Below the pieces are notes generated by a model. The model was not told where the DNA came from, searched no databases, and worked only from the letters and a program-made list of their open reading frames with translations. Of a stretch of 64,000 nt of DNA, positions 1 to 8,473 are shown in pieces. The translations under genes and the position numbers were made by a program. The stretch comes from Bin80 sp965203305 (lineage in GTDB: Bacteria; Bacteroidota; Rhodothermia; Rhodothermales; Bin80). The DNA is taken from positions 1,798,001 through 1,862,000 of the forward strand of contig OZ241874.1 in NCBI GenBank assembly GCA_965203305.1, given 5' to 3'. Position 1 is the first letter of the stretch. Every line of letters begins with the position of its first letter.

Positions 1-2569
1 CTGTTAACCCTAAGGAGCTGCTACAATCTTCCAGGCTCCCTGATTCATGTGTACAAAAGACCCGGATTGGCATCCAGTGTCCCGCAATCATCAGTTCTTT
101 CTTCTCGTCGCCGTATACATCTGCCCAAACTGCTGTTGAGACCATGCCCGGATATTGTAAATCTGCCCCCCAGTGTTCTGTCCGATCCAGAAATCCATCT
201 GGGGTATTCTCCAGGAGATAGCTACGAGGTGATCTTCCGTATTGTCCAGGAACATGAAGACCTCCGACAAAGAGATCAAGGTCGCCATCTGCATCATAAT
301 CATAGGGAGAAACACTGCTGGCAACCGTTTCCATGGAAGGTAACAGGGCAGGTGCATAAACTAGTTCACCAAATCCCGAATTTATATATAGCCGGTCCTG
401 CCAGTAATCCGGGTCAGGACCGCTTCCACTCCCCACATAAAGATCTAGGAGCCCGTCTCCTGTAAAATCTGCCAATGCAGCAGCCACATCTTCGTATTCC
501 GCATGCTGTTCAAATATGGGTAGAGATACTTCTGTAAACGTACTGTTGAGTTGCTGGAGAAACAGGGTGCCGCGTTCTCCCCGGCTTCCCCCCAAGAAAA
601 TATCTGTAAGGTGATCCCCATTAATGTCACCTTTTGCGATGGCAGGTCCCTCTTGGGCCAGATCACGAGGCAGAAGCGGTTGCTGATCCCAGTCCGTGTA
701 ACTGTCTTCACGATGCAGATAATTGATTCCTGAGAGGGAATCTCGCACAAGCAATGGACTGATTTCCTGATCGGAAATCTCTTGTGCCTCCCGTACGCCG
801 GCATCGCTATACCTCACACGGACGGTCTGCCCCGTGGCAATCCTGTTTAATCGCTGCCATTGCCCGTCGGGCCAATGGACTTCCATATCTGCGGTTTCCC
901 AGTCGCCTGTTCCAAAAAACAGGGCTGGCTCAAGAGAGGAAAGGTATCCCCGTACGAAAAAGGCTTCCTGCATCATGGATTGTCCTTCCCCATGAAGAAG
1001 AACCTTTGTCCCTATTCCGTGGGGATTTCGGGAGGGACCTTCAAGAAGGACACGGAGTGCTCCTCCCCTGCTCTGCTCATCCGCCTCGTTGCGGTACACC
1101 AGAGCTGGCTGATTGAGGTTGCTGATGATTACATCCAAATCAAGATCACCGTCCAGATCCGCAAATGTCATCCCGTTCGAGTGCGTTGGGATCTCCAGTC
1201 CCCAGTCTGAAGTGACATTCTGAAATCGGATTCCATCCTGCCCCCTGTATGCGTAATTTGGAATGCGCGTGGTGGGCATCTTCTCCACCATTTCCAGCCC
1301 GGAAACGGCCGTGCCGCGCATCTGTGCTTCCCTGGAAGCGTTCGGCAATGTTGTTGACAGAAAATCCAGATCAGTGTAGTCACGCAAATAGCCGTTCGTT
1401 ACGATCAAATCCTTAAGACCATCCCGGTCCAGGTCAGCAAAGATTGGTGCCCAGCTCCAGTCCGTGTTGGAAACGCCTGCCAGCTGCCCGATTTCAACAT
1501 AGTCGGGACCTCGGCGCACATGGAGCATGTTCCTCATGTACTGCTCATGAAATCCATCCATGCGCAGTTGCGCATAGAACTTGTAATTCTCTGGCCCCTT
1601 GAGCACTTTTTGGCGATAGTTATCCTCAGCAAGCATATCCAGCGTAAAAATGTCTGGAAGCAGGTCATTATTGATGTCTGCAATATCTGCTCCCATGGAG
1701 GCATAAGAGGTGTGTGTCAGATAGGATCGAATGGATTCCGAGAATGTACCATCCTGCTGGTTGATATAGAGATAGTCATCCTCAATGTAGTCATTCGAAA
1801 TATAGAGGTCTGGCCATAGATCTCCATTTAGATCACTCACCACAACACTCAGACCGTAGCTCAGGGGATTGCCAATAATTCCAGCTTCTTCACTCACATC
1901 CGTGAAGAAATTGCCATCATTCCGAAAGAGTTTGTCTCCTGCCAGCGAGTCGCGCTGTGCACGCACATAGTCAACGACAAAATGGGAGTATCTGCGAATG
2001 GAGTGATTAAGAAGATACATGTCCAGATCACCATCATTGTCATAGTCAAAAAATGTGGCGTGATTGGAGTAAGAAGGATCGTCAAGACCGTAGGCCATTG
2101 CCTCATCCCTGAAGGTCAGGTCTCCCTGGTTGATATATAGTGAATTCCGCCTCCGGTCTGTTCCGACATTGCCGCTGCGACAGACATAGATGTCGAGCAG
2201 TCCGTCCCCGTTAACATCTGCCATGGTGACTCCAGTGGTCCAGGCTGACATATGGGTGATTCCTGCCTGTTCGGTGATTTCTTTGAAGGACCAGTTCCCC
2301 AGATTGAGGTATAACTGGTCGGGAGCCATGTTTGCTGTGAAATACAGATCTACATGTCCGTCATTATTCAGATCACCTGCTGCAACCCCTGCTCCATTAT
2401 AAAAGTATTCATACTCTAGAACATTGAAGGCATCCTGCTCAATGATTCTGTTCTCAAAGGCAATCCCCGTTTGTTCCATGAGCGTAAATAGCGGGCGTTC
2501 CCGCGTGCAGCCCATGAAGATGATCAGGCCAAAAAGAATAGCCTTGTTTGGTCCGCAATGTATTGACAT
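1..2569 (-). CDS. CRTAC1-type FG-GAP/VCBS repeat lipoprotein with ASPIC/UnbV domain (3' end outside window)
   Basis: The frame stays open from ATG at 2569 to the left edge (856 codons visible), so the C-terminus is missing. The N-terminus is a lipoprotein signal: a hydrophobic stretch ending LIIFMGC, with the acylated Cys near residue 19. From about residue 35 there are repeated calcium-binding FG-GAP/VCBS units (GDLNNDGHVDLYF, ADVNGDGLLDIYV, DYDNDGDLDMYL). A module at about 485-590 ending in LFFGTGDWETADMEVHWPDG fits the ASPIC/UnbV domain, and a second FG-GAP block follows (YDYDADGDLDLFVGG). The family forms seven-bladed propellers and in Bacteroidota is often coded beside SusC/SusD genes; its ligand is unknown. 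It is divergent from the GWxTD gene, 37 bp between the starts. Family assignment is firm, function is not. Confidence 0.88.
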   Translation of the reverse strand, partial: MSIHCGPNKAILFGLIIFMGCTRERPLFTLMEQTGIAFENRIIEQDAFNVLEYEYFYNGAGVAAGDLNNDGHVDLYFTANMAPDQLYLNLGNWSFKEITEQAGITHMSAWTTGVTMADVNGDGLLDIYVCRSGNVGTDRRRNSLYINQGDLTFRDEAMAYGLDDPSYSNHATFFDYDNDGDLDMYLLNHSIRRYSHFVVDYVRAQRDSLAGDKLFRNDGNFFTDVSEEAGIIGNPLSYGLSVVVSDLNGDLWPDLYISNDYIEDDYLYINQQDGTFSESIRSYLTHTSYASMGADIADINNDLLPDIFTLDMLAEDNYRQKVLKGPENYKFYAQLRMDGFHEQYMRNMLHVRRGPDYVEIGQLAGVSNTDWSWAPIFADLDRDGLKDLIVTNGYLRDYTDLDFLSTTLPNASREAQMRGTAVSGLEMVEKMPTTRIPNYAYRGQDGIRFQNVTSDWGLEIPTHSNGMTFADLDGDLDLDVIISNLNQPALVYRNEADEQSRGGALRVLLEGPSRNPHGIGTKVLLHGEGQSMMQEAFFVRGYLSSLEPALFFGTGDWETADMEVHWPDGQWQRLNRIATGQTVRVRYSDAGVREAQEISDQEISPLLVRDSLSGINYLHREDSYTDWDQQPLLPRDLAQEGPAIAKGDINGDHLTDIFLGGSRGERGTLFLQQLNSTFTEVSLPIFEQHAEYEDVAAALADFTGDGLLDLYVGSGSGPDPDYWQDRLYINSGFGELVYAPALLPSMETVASSVSPYDYDADGDLDLFVGGLHVPGQYGRSPRSYLLENTPDGFLDRTEHWGADLQYPGMVSTAVWADVYGDEKKELMIAGHWMPIRVFCTHESGSLEDCSSSLGLT

Positions 2570-2606
2570 AAGCCTGTTACCCAACTCCGGTAAACGAAAT
2601 CCAACG

Positions 2607-4316
2607 ATGATAATACGGGTTCTTTCCATCTGCTGGACTCAGTTACTGATTGTTTCATCCTTGTCAGCTCAGGAGGCGAGGATTTCCCGCATCTTTGCAG
2701 AAGAAAACACTCCTCTATACTCGGAAGCTACGGCATCCTATCTTGAGTGGATTGCACAGGCTGCCAGTCCAGATGTCAGAGATCTGGATGCACTGAAAAA
2801 GCATCTGCGCTGGATCGCACTCCTTGCCCCCGAAGATACACCAGTCCGTCGGTTGGCTTACTTGCTTACAGACGGCCGTGGTACACATGAGGACGCAAAT
2901 ACTATCGTCTCCTGGTGGCATCAGCAGGATCCTCTCCCCGCGACCTTTTACAATGAACGGATTGAGGAGCATCTGTACCGGGTGTATTATGCGGAACGAA
3001 ACTATGCTGATCGCCGAGACTCACTGGGAGTAGATGATCGCGGGCGCATTTTTGTACGATTTGGCAGGCCATGGAAGGAAAGTGTGATCTCGCTGAAAAA
3101 TTTTCGTCTGAAAACCTTGCCCCTTGAATACAGGCTTCCCAAAAACGAAATATGGGTGTATCGGGGCATCCACGATGATGCACACTATCTCTTTGTGCAG
3201 ATGTCACGCCGCCGACCATATCAAATTGCCACTTCTGAATCGCTGATCCCTTCCAGTCTTCGGGGAACACGAAGAAGAGTTGACATTCTCCTTGCGTGGA
3301 TGGAAGATATATTTGGACAGCTGGCAATGGAACATGACCACTATGGCGCAATCTATGACGCAGTCGTCAACTATACAACACTGCCGACCTCTGAACCGCT
3401 ACGTCCCTACGAGTTCTCACAGAAAGCCATTCAGGATACACGGGTCAGAGATGATCAACAGCAGATGCGTCGTGCTGAGTCAATTCCCATCAGTACTACA
3501 AACATATATGGACATGCCGTTGAACTGGATCCGCAGGTTCGATTCACTCGCTTTTTGGAAAGAGACGGTTCTACCCGTCTGGAGACATACTGGAGTGTTG
3601 ATGTACGCGATGTGCAGCCCAGTCGTTACATGGTTCGGCGTGTGCGGCAGCTGGGACAGGAGGTATCGGATGATTTCATAGTAAGTGCAGGGCTGACCAC
3701 TCGGGGCGCAAACTTCGAACCTCAGGATATCCAGATCCGGCGATACCACCTTCCCCAAGGTTCGAATACAGAACCGCGCGTATACTCCTGGATGCTATCT
3801 GATTACGGGGCCGTCTCCTCCATAGCCATGCAGTGGTCGCTTCACTGGACGGTCCCAGATTCCATTCCCCCGCAGCCCGATGCTGCCTGGGCAATCGGGA
3901 TTGCTCATTTGGACACTCTGAACGCACTCAATGGAAGCGGGACTTCCCTGGAGGTAAGTGATCTGAAACCGCTTCTCCTGGAATCTCCTGATGCTTTTGA
4001 TCGTGCAGTACCCTATCTGGAGCGGAAAATCCGCTCCGATACTCCCTTTGCACTGTACTTTGAAACCTATTTCCTGCGCTTCAGCGAAACCGACAGAACG
4101 AACTACACGATTGCGTATTCACTCACTGGACAGGAGGAAGCCCCAATCACGACCACCTTTGAATATGAGGGAGATTCTGCCACGGTTCGCGAATTTATTG
4201 CCATTGATTTTGACCAGTGGCGTACCCCTGGACCATGTACCCTGACGTTAACCGTTACAGACCTGGTGGCGGGTACCTCCGCTTTCAGATCTATTGATCT
4301 CCATTATGTGGAGTAG
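2607..4316 (+). CDS. GWxTD domain-containing protein
   Basis: I chose ATG 2607 because a signal peptide (MIIRVLSICWTQLLIVSSLS, then AQ) follows at once; longer starts would run into the divergent gene. The product is 569 aa and predicted to be exported. The GWxTD signature region is near residues 125-165: YYAERNYADRRDSLGVDDRG followed by RIFVRFGRP, where the family usually has a D-x-R-G-x-I-x-x-x-x-G-x-P pattern. The C-terminal half looks like beta-sandwich. GWxTD proteins are widespread in Rhodothermota, Ignavibacteria and Acidobacteria but have no established function. It shares a 37-bp divergent promoter region with the FG-GAP lipoprotein, which suggests co-regulation (inference). Confidence 0.82.
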   Translation: MIIRVLSICWTQLLIVSSLSAQEARISRIFAEENTPLYSEATASYLEWIAQAASPDVRDLDALKKHLRWIALLAPEDTPVRRLAYLLTDGRGTHEDANTIVSWWHQQDPLPATFYNERIEEHLYRVYYAERNYADRRDSLGVDDRGRIFVRFGRPWKESVISLKNFRLKTLPLEYRLPKNEIWVYRGIHDDAHYLFVQMSRRRPYQIATSESLIPSSLRGTRRRVDILLAWMEDIFGQLAMEHDHYGAIYDAVVNYTTLPTSEPLRPYEFSQKAIQDTRVRDDQQQMRRAESIPISTTNIYGHAVELDPQVRFTRFLERDGSTRLETYWSVDVRDVQPSRYMVRRVRQLGQEVSDDFIVSAGLTTRGANFEPQDIQIRRYHLPQGSNTEPRVYSWMLSDYGAVSSIAMQWSLHWTVPDSIPPQPDAAWAIGIAHLDTLNALNGSGTSLEVSDLKPLLLESPDAFDRAVPYLERKIRSDTPFALYFETYFLRFSETDRTNYTIAYSLTGQEEAPITTTFEYEGDSATVREFIAIDFDQWRTPGPCTLTLTVTDLVAGTSAFRSIDLHYVE

Positions 4317-4744
4317 AGTTCTTCTCAGGATATTACTGTCTCAAGCTCACCAGAATGTATACACACTATTCATCCATGATCAACTACCCACGCCGGACTC
4401 ACGGACTTTATCTCCTTGCTTTGTTGCACATACCGTTTTGAGACCCTTCCTCCGGTTTTGGGTCAGGCTTGTGCAGGGCCGAGTTGCAGTCCACCCAACT
4501 GCTGAACCCAAGGAAGGTGAACGGAGCCGGAACGATCAACACTCTTTTTTCGTCTTTGCCATGATGTGTCTCTGTTTCTGTATTCACTTGTAGTACACAC
4601 AGGGACCTTACCTGCTCCATCCTCACGGATTTAGCTGGATAAATCCGTTACATTTGCCGGATGAAAAACCCCTGCCCGGATTCGGAGTCCTTCTACCGGA
4701 GACACAGAAAACAGGGCAATGAGTGAAGTAGCAATGGGATCATA
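4317..4744. other. Non-coding interval before the IS1634-like element
   Basis: 428 bp between the GWxTD stop and the left end of the insertion sequence. I see no open frame with plausible composition, no RNA gene and no convincing terminator hairpin. The last four bases (CATA, 4741-4744) are repeated just beyond the right end of the element. Confidence 0.5.
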
Positions 4745-4836
4745 ACTGAAGTTACCCCCTTTTTCGTTTTGACGAGGTACGAGATTCCTTGGGAATGGGG
4801 GGTATTTTTTTTGTAAAATTGGACGGTTTTCCGACT

Positions 4837-6582
4837 CTAGGAATCGGATTTTTTCCCCAGCAACTTGAGTCCCAAGAGCGAGAATGCCAGTTTTTGGGTG
4901 TCGTTGATATCCTTGATCAGGGTGATTTCTTCGTCTGTATCTTTGGGGAATTTCGGCACGGCAATGATCCGGCACAGTCCAGACAGGTTCTCCATCAGAT
5001 CCACAAAGCTCATGGCTTTCTGCCCGTTTTCTGTCTTTTTGGTGCGGGCTTTTTTCTTCTTGCTGGGCGAGGGCTGTGCCGGCGCTACCGGGGTGCTTCG
5101 CTGGGTTTGTTTCCCCTTGGGATCATCCTCTGCCAGCAACATCGGTGCCAGCTTCTTGCGCATGTGGTACTCCACATAGTACGCCAGCATGCACAGGAAC
5201 GCATGCGCTACTACCCGCTCCTTCTTGCGGTGATGAATCGGGCGGATCCGCAGCGAGAAGGTTTTGAGCGTACGGAACGCAATCTCCACCAGAGACAGCC
5301 GCTTGTAATTGGAGACCAGTTCCTCTTTGGGCTGCTCTTGCAGGCTGGAGCGGATCGCATAGATGCCATCCAGCCGCGCGGCCTGCTGGATGGCTTCCTC
5401 GTTGCGCGTGTAGGAAAAATGTCCCTCTTCTATTTTCAGCGTGAAGTATTTTCGCATCTTGTACTTTAGCAGCACGCGTTCCTTCCGTGCGCCGATCTCT
5501 GCTGCGTCGGTCAGGGGGCGGGACTCCCGCTGGGTCGCGGCAACAATGCGATTCAGGGCGGCTTCCGTCTTGGGGATCAACTCCTCCCGCTGGCGTTTGC
5601 TTTTCTCCGCCTGCAAGGGATTCCGGCACAGAACCAGCTTGTCCTTCGGGTATAGATCACAGTGAACCTCCACCAGATCCTGCTCGTCAAACAGGCTCAT
5701 CTGGAAATTCGTCTGTTCCACGACCGACTGAATCTCGCTCCGGCGCATGCCAGTGATCCAGTCCAGTCCCACCGGGATGATCTCTTTGTTCAGCTCGGCA
5801 TTCTGCAGGATGCCCCGATCTCCCACCATGACGACCTTCTGCATCCCGAAACTCTCGCGAATCTTGGTGATCTGTGTGCGCAGCGTGGCGGTATCCTTCG
5901 TATTCCCGCGAAAGACCTCCAGAGAGACCGGACAGCCCTCCTGGTCGGTCATCAGTCCGATGACCACCTGCTTCTTGTTCTTCTTCCCGTCCCGGTTGTA
6001 GCCATACTCGGCCAACTCGTTCTTTTTGCCCTCCACGTAGCTGCTGGTCACATCATAGAGCACCATGGCACCTTCGTCCAGGTGCCGTTTGGCCAGGGCA
6101 CATTCCACGTCCGGCTTGCGCTGCACCAGTTCATCCATGGCCTTGTAGAGATCATCCGCATTCACGCGCTTGAGCTTCAGTTCTTCGTTCAGGGTGGTAG
6201 AGGTGGTCTGGGCATCCAGAAAGGAACTGGTGGACAGCTTGCTCCCGGGTTTGAGCACCCGTGCGGCAATTGCGCCAAGAAGCACGCGGCGGTTCCGGGT
6301 ATTCTTCGGTCCGAGGAGTTCGGCAATCCCCAAGTCCTGCATCACATGCAGGACGGCGGCCACATGTCCGTGGGGCTTGTTGCTTTTGATCTCACAGGCC
6401 GCGGTGAGATCCTCCATGGAGAAGTTTCCGCGGAAGGTTTCCCGGAGAATCTCTCGGGTCTCTGGAGGGAGTTTGGTGATATTGGACAGCGTCTGCTTGA
6501 CGACTTTGCCATTGACTCTCTGGGACTTGCGAACGAGCCAGGTTGGATTGGAATTTCTGTTGGGGATAACATCAACATACAT
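4837..6582 (-). CDS. IS1634-family DDE transposase
   Basis: 581 aa from ATG 6582, which gives the family's usual beginning MYVDVIPNRNSNPTWLVRKS; upstream extensions only add AT-rich leader. The N-terminal region (KQTLSNITKLPPE) is followed by the DDE catalytic core: YDVTSSYVEG near residue 210, VVMVGDRG near residue 280 for the second Asp, and LVEIAFRTLKT near 465 with the last acidic residue, then the HHRKKERVVAHAFLCMLAYY helix typical of these transposases. It catalyses cut-and-paste transposition of its own element. A 15-bp sequence covering the start-codon region is repeated exactly 100 bp upstream. Confidence 0.88.
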   Translation of the reverse strand: MYVDVIPNRNSNPTWLVRKSQRVNGKVVKQTLSNITKLPPETREILRETFRGNFSMEDLTAACEIKSNKPHGHVAAVLHVMQDLGIAELLGPKNTRNRRVLLGAIAARVLKPGSKLSTSSFLDAQTTSTTLNEELKLKRVNADDLYKAMDELVQRKPDVECALAKRHLDEGAMVLYDVTSSYVEGKKNELAEYGYNRDGKKNKKQVVIGLMTDQEGCPVSLEVFRGNTKDTATLRTQITKIRESFGMQKVVMVGDRGILQNAELNKEIIPVGLDWITGMRRSEIQSVVEQTNFQMSLFDEQDLVEVHCDLYPKDKLVLCRNPLQAEKSKRQREELIPKTEAALNRIVAATQRESRPLTDAAEIGARKERVLLKYKMRKYFTLKIEEGHFSYTRNEEAIQQAARLDGIYAIRSSLQEQPKEELVSNYKRLSLVEIAFRTLKTFSLRIRPIHHRKKERVVAHAFLCMLAYYVEYHMRKKLAPMLLAEDDPKGKQTQRSTPVAPAQPSPSKKKKARTKKTENGQKAMSFVDLMENLSGLCRIIAVPKFPKDTDEEITLIKDINDTQKLAFSLLGLKLLGKKSDS

Positions 6583-6691
6583 GGACACATAAATTGGTGA
6601 ATTGCTGTGTCTAATATACGCAATAAAGAAATAAAAAGCAAGAAAAATGATCAAAAATCAAAAATAAATTTTAGTAATACATGGACACATA
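6577..6691. repeat. 15-bp direct repeat around the transposase start codon
   Basis: ATACATGGACACATA occurs at 6577-6591, overlapping the transposase start codon (minus strand), and again at 6677-6691, exactly 100 bp upstream inside the leader. The leader is strongly AT-rich and probably holds the promoter. The repeat could be a binding site or an RNA element controlling transposase expression (inference). Confidence 0.55.
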
Positions 6692-6850
6692 TTCTGGGGG
6701 AAAACACACCAACAATTCACGAAAAACAGGGGAAAATCGCTCTCAGAGAGCTCCTGTGGGGGGTAACGCAGAAACAAGAGAGCAGCAGAATCGCCTGATT
6801 CCTACGAAAAAGGGGGTAACTTCAGTCATAAGAGTGGCAGGACCACCAGG

Positions 6851-6891
6851 ATAAAAAAACAGGGACACCTGCGTTCGCAAATGTCCCTGTT
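6851..6891 (-). terminator. Rho-independent terminator of susCD
   Basis: On the minus strand a perfect 10-bp stem AACAGGGACA (6891-6882) pairs with TGTCCCTGTT (6867-6858) across a 14-nt loop and runs directly into seven T (6859-6853). It lies 28 bp after the susD stop codon, so it ends the susC-susD transcript. This is the clearest terminator in the window. Confidence 0.88.
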
Positions 6892-6918
6892 GCGTAATGG
6901 CGAATCGCCAGTTTCAAC

Positions 6919-8445
6919 CTACTTGTCCCACCAGACTCGGGTTGTAAGCTCGTCTGGTCCCTGGGCAGAGAGTGCCGCAGAGTAGTTTGTGGGATTCGCA
7001 ACGGCTTCGTTCTCCCGGTAGCGCAAACGGCGAGGAATGGTGCCACCCGTTACATTGCCTGGATAGTTCACCGGAGTAAGTTCAGGATAGCCAGTTCTTC
7101 TCCAGTTGGCATAGGCCTCGTACTCGTTCAATAACACCGCAGCCCAGATCTGTTCGCCGATCATCTTCAATCCATTCGCAGGATCGTAAGGATTGGCTGC
7201 CAGATACGCATCAATCTGGTCACTCGGAATCGCTGCTGCTGCACCATACATCCCGAGATACTCCATTGCAGCACGCACTCCATTCGCGTAATGGATGGCA
7301 GCATCCCCGCTGTGCCAGTTCCGCTCCACTGCCTCTGCCTTGAGAAGTTCCACTTCGGCATAGGTCATGAAGAACATGGGATCATCCGTTCCCTTGATCA
7401 CATCATTGGGAACCATGTACACATCCATTTCGCATGGCTCCGCACCCGAATCGCAGCTAACCCAGCTGGCATGATTCTCAATTCCGTTATTCGGGTCCGA
7501 TCCACCGGTAATCCTCCCATTGGGCATGCCAATCGGAGGAGATCCCGCCACAGGACTCTGTCCATAGACATAGAGACGGGGATCATTATGATCCACCATC
7601 CAGTTCACGAAGAACTCACTTAGTCGCGGGCTCCCGTCTGCCAGGAACACTTGCCCGTTCCCATTTTGCCAGCCGGAAGGATCATTGTGCGGAATGTAGG
7701 CAATGTCATCGTTGCTTTCCATCGTTCCCCCTGAAATGGCTTTTTGCACCCAGCTTTGCGCGGCGGCTGGATCAGCCTTGCTCAATCGCATTCCCAGCCG
7801 CAGCATGAGTGAATTGGCAAGCCGTTTCCACTTTTCTACATCCCCCTTATAGATCAAATCCCCGTCTCCAAACGAACGATTGCTTGCGTTCAGTGCTGTC
7901 GCCGCTGCCTCCAGTTTGGCGAGCATATCTGGATAAATAGAGGACTGCACATCATATTTGGGTTGGGTAATCCCCTCAATGAATCCCTTGCCCGCCTCAG
8001 AATATGGAATATCCCCGTAGAGATCCGTGAGTCGATGATACATGATCACCCGCACGATCTGTGTAATGTGGTGAAGATTGGCATCCGCCGGATCTTCCGC
8101 TGTCTGAACGAGCAGATCTTCAATATTCTTGGCAATGTTCGGATAGTATCGGTCCCACATCGCAGCAGAATAGGAAGAGATGTATCCATACTTGTCCCCT
8201 GCCCAGTATGTGGGCAAGGTAGCAAAGTGCTGAATCATCACGGAGCTGTAAATCAGATTGGTTCGCCAGTTCTCATAGCGCTCGCCACTGATGCGGAGCT
8301 GAATATTGGTCAGCTTGAAATTGGGATCAATCTGGCTGGCCTGGGTCGGGTTGACATTCATCTCTTCAAAACCCGAGTCACACGAGACAACCAGGAGAGA
8401 CAGACTCAAAGCAGCCAATATCGAAATGCTGTTACGTTTAATCAT
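6919..8445 (-). CDS. SusD/RagB-type nutrient-binding outer-membrane lipoprotein
   Basis: 508 aa from ATG 8445. That start gives MIKRNSISILAALSLSLLVV and then SC, a lipoprotein signal with the acylated Cys; the next upstream start would overlap susC. Typical SusD features follow: the N-terminal segment NVNPTQASQIDPN, TPR-like helices (ITQIVRVIMYHRLTDLYGDI near residue 120) and an RRTGYPELTP-like C-terminal segment ending with VWWDK. It resembles the SusD-like_2 subgroup. It acts at the cell surface as a lid binding oligosaccharide or peptide substrate for the neighbouring SusC transporter. The 28-bp gap to susC and the shared terminator support one transcript. The substrate cannot be told from sequence; no glycoside hydrolase lies nearby. 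Confidence 0.9.
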   Translation of the reverse strand: MIKRNSISILAALSLSLLVVSCDSGFEEMNVNPTQASQIDPNFKLTNIQLRISGERYENWRTNLIYSSVMIQHFATLPTYWAGDKYGYISSYSAAMWDRYYPNIAKNIEDLLVQTAEDPADANLHHITQIVRVIMYHRLTDLYGDIPYSEAGKGFIEGITQPKYDVQSSIYPDMLAKLEAAATALNASNRSFGDGDLIYKGDVEKWKRLANSLMLRLGMRLSKADPAAAQSWVQKAISGGTMESNDDIAYIPHNDPSGWQNGNGQVFLADGSPRLSEFFVNWMVDHNDPRLYVYGQSPVAGSPPIGMPNGRITGGSDPNNGIENHASWVSCDSGAEPCEMDVYMVPNDVIKGTDDPMFFMTYAEVELLKAEAVERNWHSGDAAIHYANGVRAAMEYLGMYGAAAAIPSDQIDAYLAANPYDPANGLKMIGEQIWAAVLLNEYEAYANWRRTGYPELTPVNYPGNVTGGTIPRRLRYRENEAVANPTNYSAALSAQGPDELTTRVWWDK

Positions 8446-8473
8446 TATATCGGAGTTTTCAAGGTTCTGAGAG

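Larger units (their letters stand above)
4745..6826 (-). mobile_element. Complete IS1634-like insertion sequence
   Basis: A 2,082-bp element bounded by perfect 23-bp inverted repeats beginning ACTGAAGTTACCCCC (4745-4767 and 6804-6826). CATA flanks both ends (4741-4744 and 6827-6830) and may be a short target-site duplication; IS1634 relatives usually make 5-6 bp, so this is tentative. The single intact transposase gene on the minus strand fills most of the element. No inactivating mutation is visible, so it may still be mobile. Confidence 0.85.

Noticed and set aside
5662..6600. Plus-strand frame of 312 codons
   Set aside because: Antisense to the intact IS1634-like transposase.
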